Shown one piece after another: positions 57,353 to 64,000 of a stretch of 64,000 nucleotides of DNA. Below the pieces are notes generated by a model, which was given only the letters and a program-made list of their open reading frames with translations, searched no databases and was not told the DNA's origin. The position numbers were made by a program, and so were the translations under genes. Source of the stretch: Pseudomonas parafulva (lineage in GTDB: Bacteria; Pseudomonadota; Gammaproteobacteria; Pseudomonadales; Pseudomonadaceae); assembly GCF_000800255.1 (NCBI RefSeq), contig NZ_CP009747.1, positions 3,100,001 through 3,164,000 on the forward strand. The letters are read 5' to 3'. Positions within the stretch are counted from its first letter, which is position 1, and the number at the start of each line of letters is the position of its first letter.

Positions 57353-58719
57353 TAATGTTTCTCCCCGCTGGTCTCGCACAGTGCAGCCACGACGTGTTCC
57401 ATCGCAGCGCTGCGCGAGCCCTTGATCAAGATAGTGGTATCGCCGGCGGACTCGACCTGTACGGCGTCGATCAGCTCGGCTTGTGTGGCGAAATGGCGGC
57501 CATGGGCGCCAAATGCCTGGACCGCGTGGGCCATGTTGGTACCGGTGGCGTACAACGCGTCGATCTTGCCCTGCGCGTACTCGCCGACCTGACGGTGGCC
57601 TTGCTCGGCCCACTGGCCCAGTTCGCCGATATCCCCGAGCACCAGGACGGTACGGCCGGAAAAGCCGGCGAGTATATCAATGGCCGCGCAGACCGAGGTG
57701 GGATTTGCGTTGTAGGTGTCGTCGATCACCCGCACGCCACTCCGGGCAATCTGGGCGACCGAACGGCCCTTGACCGGCTGCACCGCCGCCAGCCCTGCCG
57801 CGATGCCCGGCAGGCTCACGCCGACAGCGTGGGCAGCGGCAGCGGCGGCCAGGGCGTTGCTGACGTTGTGCACGCCCAGCAGATTCAGTTGCACCGCTGC
57901 GCTGCCCGCCGGGCTGTGCAGGGTGAACGAGGGACAGCCACGGGCATCGCGACCGATGTCGCTGGCGTGGAAGTCGGCGCGCGGGTCGCTCAGGGCGAAG
58001 CTCAGCACTTTGTGCTGGCCGGCGCGCGCGTGCCAGATCGGGAACGCCTTGTCGTCCAGGTTGAGCACGGCAGTACCGCCCTCGCCCAGCCCTTCGAGGA
58101 TTTCGCCCTTGGCCTCGACGATTTTCTCAGGACCGCCGAACTCGCCTACATGGGCGGTGCCGGCATTATTCAGAATCACCACCTGCGGCTGGGTGAGGCC
58201 GACGGTGTAGCGAATTTCGCCGATCCGCGAGGCGCCCAGCTCGATCACCGCAGCCGTGTGCTCTGCGGCGATTTCCAACAGGGTCAGCGGTGCGCCGAGG
58301 TCGTTGTTCAGGTTGCCGCGGGTCGCGTGCACCGGTCCGCGCGTGCGCAGGACGCACGCGAGCATTTCCTTGACCGTGGTCTTGCCGCTGGAGCCGGTAA
58401 TGGCCACCACGGGCTTGTCGAAGGCAGCACGGTTCAACGCGCCCAATTGACCCAGTGCCAGACGGCAGTCAGCGACGCGCAACTGCGGCAGGTCGACACC
58501 GTCGATTTCACGCTCGACCAGTGCCGCGACTGCGCCCTTGGTTTTGACATCGGCCAGATAATCGTGGCCGTCGAAACGCGGACCAGCCAGCGCAACGAAC
58601 AGTTGCCCTGGCATCACGCTACGACTGTCGATGCTCACGCCGGTAAAGCTTGCGTCGGCACCGACCAGATGAGCACCCAATGCTGTGGTCAGCTGGCTGA
58701 GTGTCATTGGCTTAAGCAT
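57352..58719 (-). CDS. murF: UDP-MurNAc-tripeptide--D-Ala-D-Ala ligase MurF
   Basis: Last Mur ligase (455 residues), completing the pentapeptide with D-Ala-D-Ala. It starts [20 protein letters not shown]. Motifs are [15 protein letters not shown], the ATP loop [17 protein letters not shown], and [19 protein letters not shown] at 58719 overlaps the murE 3' end by eight bases; the upstream in-frame extension lies in murE and is rejected. Confidence 0.97.
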   Translation of the reverse strand: MLKPMTLSQLTTALGAHLVGADASFTGVSIDSRSVMPGQLFVALAGPRFDGHDYLADVKTKGAVAALVEREIDGVDLPQLRVADCRLALGQLGALNRAAFDKPVVAITGSSGKTTVKEMLACVLRTRGPVHATRGNLNNDLGAPLTLLEIAAEHTAAVIELGASRIGEIRYTVGLTQPQVVILNNAGTAHVGEFGGPEKIVEAKGEILEGLGEGGTAVLNLDDKAFPIWHARAGQHKVLSFALSDPRADFHASDIGRDARGCPSFTLHSPAGSAAVQLNLLGVHNVSNALAAAAAAHAVGVSLPGIAAGLAAVQPVKGRSVAQIARSGVRVIDDTYNANPTSVCAAIDILAGFSGRTVLVLGDIGELGQWAEQGHRQVGEYAQGKIDALYATGTNMAHAVQAFGAHGRHFATQAELIDAVQVESAGDTTILIKGSRSAAMEHVVAALCETSGEKH

Positions 58720-60198
58720 GTGGAGCCTCCCAGGCTGAAAGGGCCTTCTCGGCTTCGAGCAAATCGGAGAACGCCAGGCGCTCGCCATTGATCTCTTGGT
58801 AGTCCTCGTGCCCCTTGCCCGCCAGCACGATCACGTCGTGCGCAGCGGCGCTGGCGATCAAATGGGCAATGGCCTGGCCACGACCGCCCATGAACTCGAC
58901 GGCGTCGGCGGCGCGCAGACCGGGGCGGATATCATCGAAGATCCTCAGCGGATCTTCAGTGCGTGGATTGTCGTCGGTGACCAGCACGCGATCGGCCAGG
59001 CGCTCGGCCACTTCGGCCATCAGTGGACGCTTGCCGCGGTCACGATCGCCGCCACAGCCGAACAGGCACAGCAGCTGGCCCCGGGCGTGCGGACGCAGGG
59101 CTTGCAGCACCTGCTCAAGCGCGTCGGGGGTGTGGGCGTAATCGACCACCACCAGCGGCTTCTCGCCGCCGCCCAGGCGCTGCATGCGACCCACCGGGCC
59201 CTGCAATTGCGGGATCACCTTGAGGATGTCGTCCAGCGGGTACTCCAGCGCCAGCAGCGTGGCCACTGCCGCCAGCATGTTGCTCAGGTTGAAGCGGCCC
59301 AGCAGTTGACTGCGCAGGGTACGCTCGCCTTGGGCAGTGACCAGGATCGCGCGCACGCCATCGTCGTCGAAGCAGGCTTCGCGGCAGTACAACGAGGCGT
59401 CCCGGTTTTCCAGGCTATAGCTGAGCAATCGGGTCTCGATATGATCGGCAGCAGGTCGCTGGGCGTAGGCCTTGGCCAGGCGCCGACCGAAGTCGTCGTC
59501 CAGATTGACCACCTGACAACGCAGGCTCGGCCAAGCGAACAGCTTGGCCTTGGCCGCCTCATAGGCCTGCATGCTGCCGTGGTAGTCCAGGTGATCGCGC
59601 GACAGATTGGTCATCACGGCGATGTCGAACGCCAGCGCGGCCACCCGGCCCTGTTCGAGGGCATGGGAGGACACCTCCATGGCCACGGCCTTGGCGCCCG
59701 CTTTCTTCAAGTCGTTGAGCGTCGACTGCACGGCGATGGGGTCTGGCGTGGTCAGTCGGCCGCTTTGCAGCTCACCGTGAAAACCGGTACCCAGGGTGCC
59801 GATCAGGCCGCATCGCTGACCCAGCAAGTCGAGCGCCTGGGCCACCAGTTGAGTGACGCTGGTCTTGCCGTTGGTACCAGTGACCCCAATGAGCTCAAGC
59901 TGACGGCTCGGCTCACCGTAGAAGCGCCCGGCAATCGACGACAGCTGGCCAATCAGGCCCTTCACTGGAATCAGTGGAACATCGGTCAGCGGCAGTACGG
60001 TGGCGCCCTGCTCTTCATAAGCAATGGCGGCTGCGCCACGCGCCAGGGCATCGGCGATATGGACGCGCCCGTCGAGCTTGGCCCCGGGCACCGCCAGGAA
60101 CAGATCGCCGGGGCGCACGTTACGGCTGTCGAGGGTCAGTTCGCGGATCAGCGGATCGCGGCTGGCGTGGGCGAACAGTTTGCTCAATGGCATCGTCA

Positions 60199-60199
<1 letters not shown>
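58712..60199 (-). CDS. murE: UDP-MurNAc-dipeptide--meso-diaminopimelate ligase MurE
   Basis: Third Mur ligase (495 residues). The motif VTDDNPRTEDP contains DNPR, which selects meso-diaminopimelate over lysine. The ATP loop is IGVTGTNGKTSVTQLV, and NLSRDHLDYHGSM is also clear. ATG at 60199 overlaps the ftsI stop (ATGA) and has GGAGGG eight bases upstream; a TTG one codon earlier and an ATG at 60193 are less likely. Confidence 0.97.
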
Positions 60200-63162
<2,963 letters not shown>

Positions 63163-63166
<4 letters not shown>

Positions 63167-63618
63167 AGGATCAGGTCACGCAGTTCGTCGGGCATGGCGC
63201 CCGGTTGTTGGATAGCGGCGAGGTCGGCTGCCGAAACCGCGTTCCAGGCATCCTCATCCCACAGCTGGAATTTGTTCAGTTGCCCCACCAGCATCGCCTT
63301 CTTGTCGAGCCGGGCGTACTCACGCAGGCGAGGCGGCACCAGGAAACGACCACTGCCATCGAGCTCCAGGTCCACCGCGTTGCCAATCAGCAGACGCTGC
63401 AGGCGACGGTTTTCCTCACGCAACGATGGCAAGGCACGCAACTTGGCTTCTATCTGCTCCCACTCGTCGAGCGGATAAACGCACAGGCAAGGATCTACAG
63501 CGTCGATGGTCACGATGAGCTGGCCATTGCAACGCGAATCGAGCTCGTCACGGTACCGGCTCGGCATGGCGAGACGGCCCTTGGCATCGAGACTGACGGC
63601 GTTGGCTCCGCGAAACAC
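63163..63618 (-). CDS. mraZ: Transcriptional regulator MraZ
   Basis: AbrB-like DNA-binding protein (151 residues) that represses its own dcw promoter. Two repeated domains are visible: [22 protein letters not shown] (residues 1-22) and [22 protein letters not shown] (mid-protein). The start is GTG at 63618, given by the conserved N-terminus and a GGGGAAT upstream; the longer upstream frame crosses the promoter and is rejected. First gene of the cluster. Confidence 0.96.
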
Positions 63619-63660
63619 GGCTGCGATTCCCCACAATGTTATCGTTTTTGTGCCAGAAAA

Positions 63661-63686
63661 CCCACTTCGTCCCACTTTCTGCCACT
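63661..63686 (-). promoter_or_regulatory. Three MraZ boxes
   Basis: On the minus strand AGTGGC, AGTGGG and AGTGGG recur at exact 10-base steps (63681-63686, 63671-63676, 63661-63666). This fits MraZ operators, which are TGGGN repeats separated by five bases. They lie just downstream of the -10 element, suiting autorepression. Confidence 0.8.
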
Positions 63687-63693
63687 TGCGCAC

Positions 63694-63723
63694 ACTATAG
63701 GAATCCGCCCGCCGCACCGTCAA
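63694..63723 (-). promoter_or_regulatory. Sigma-70 promoter of the dcw cluster (Pmra)
   Basis: On the minus strand TTGACG (63718-63723), an 18-base spacer and TATAGT (63694-63699) match the consensus at 5/6 and 5/6. The initiation point would be close to 63687, at the edge of the MraZ boxes, about 70 bases before mraZ. Confidence 0.8.
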
Positions 63724-63926
63724 GGCACGTTCATAAGGAAAACCCTTACAGGACCGAGATTTAGCGCAACAAAGGAAGGGGGAAAGACTACCGGGAGACA
63801 AAATTGACGGAAAAAATCACGCGCACTCAAATGGATAGAGTGTGAAGTTAAAGTGATTTATTAAGAGTAAGAACTTTTCGGCATTACCACAGGGGATCTG
63901 CTATCGATTGCAGCAGAGAAAGGGGA
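63724..63926. other. AT-rich spacer between rnpB and Pmra
   Basis: About 200 bases of lower GC than the surroundings, with an imperfect palindrome around CTGCTATCGATTGCAG at 63899-63914. No gene or clear terminator is seen. Confidence 0.4.
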
Positions 63927-64000
63927 AGGTGGAGAGTCGATCTGTAAGCCGGGTTTTGTCGAGGACAGTCATTCCTCTACGACGGCCATCACTGGACGCC
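63927..64000 (-). ncRNA. rnpB: RNase P RNA, 3' end (partial)
   Basis: The minus strand reads CGACAAAACCCGGCTTACAG, the conserved 3' end of bacterial RNase P RNA that pairs with its 5' end, preceded by GAGGAATGACTGTCC. The RNA is the catalytic subunit that trims tRNA precursors. The 5' part lies beyond the window. Position upstream of mraZ is normal for Pseudomonas. The exact 3' end is approximate. Confidence 0.88.

Overview
The window is a GC-rich (clearly above 60 %) gammaproteobacterial chromosome segment that reads as Pseudomonas, most likely the P. putida group. The support is the ColR regulator with a ColR-type box, the dcw-lpxC-dciA-secA-argJ order, the groESL-fxsA-hugZ-ampG neighbourhood, and a 32-bp inverted REP pair of the P. 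putida type. Species identity is inference, since no search was possible.

Layout. 1-1577: the colR response regulator (cut by the window edge, minus strand) and a divergent PAP2 phosphatase behind a ColR-type box. 1594-6013: gspK alone on the minus strand, divergent from tatABC on the plus strand, then a large gene joining a HExxH zincin-like domain to a HET-C domain. 6147-10358: purL and a small YqfO/NIF3-type gene (minus). 10648-12105: mltF (plus). 12118-22732: a tightly overlapping minus-strand type II secretion operon, lipoprotein uxpA first, then gspC-D-E-F-G-H-I-J-L-M-N. 22957-24981: a Tat-targeted PhoX phosphatase, divergent from uxpA, with a frameshifted C-terminus. 25020-25827: gene-free, holding a large imperfect inverted repeat (arms about 240 bp), a hexanucleotide array and the groEL terminator.

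25828-30480: groEL, groES (sigma-32 promoter), fxsA, hugZ and a DUF481 outer-membrane protein (minus). 30632-42080: a set of mostly unlinked genes: alkyltransferase-like protein, AmpG, an MdfA-like exporter, MscS, YajQ, a PanE-like reductase, an orphan sensor kinase, cobalamin adenosyltransferase, a Nudix-ThiE fusion, a GST and argJ. 42249-45753: secA and divergent dciA. 45813-63618: the complete division and cell wall cluster on the minus strand, transcribed mraZ-rsmH-ftsL-ftsI-murE-murF-mraY-murD-ftsW-murG-murC-ddlB-ftsQ-ftsA-ftsZ-lpxC, from a canonical promoter overlapped by three MraZ boxes. The last bases hold the 3' end of rnpB.

The most interesting part is 1594-24981. Four PhoB-box-like direct repeats sit in the two divergent intergenic regions (gspK/tatA and uxpA/phoX). 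Both exported proteins beside the secreton, UxpA and PhoX, carry twin-arginine signals with lipobox cysteines, and a dedicated tatABC lies next to the displaced gspK. I infer a phosphate-starvation export module in which Tat moves folded lipoprotein phosphatases to the periplasm and the type II secreton moves them on. UxpA looks catalytically degenerate, GspC is unusually short, and PhoX is frameshifted in a G run.
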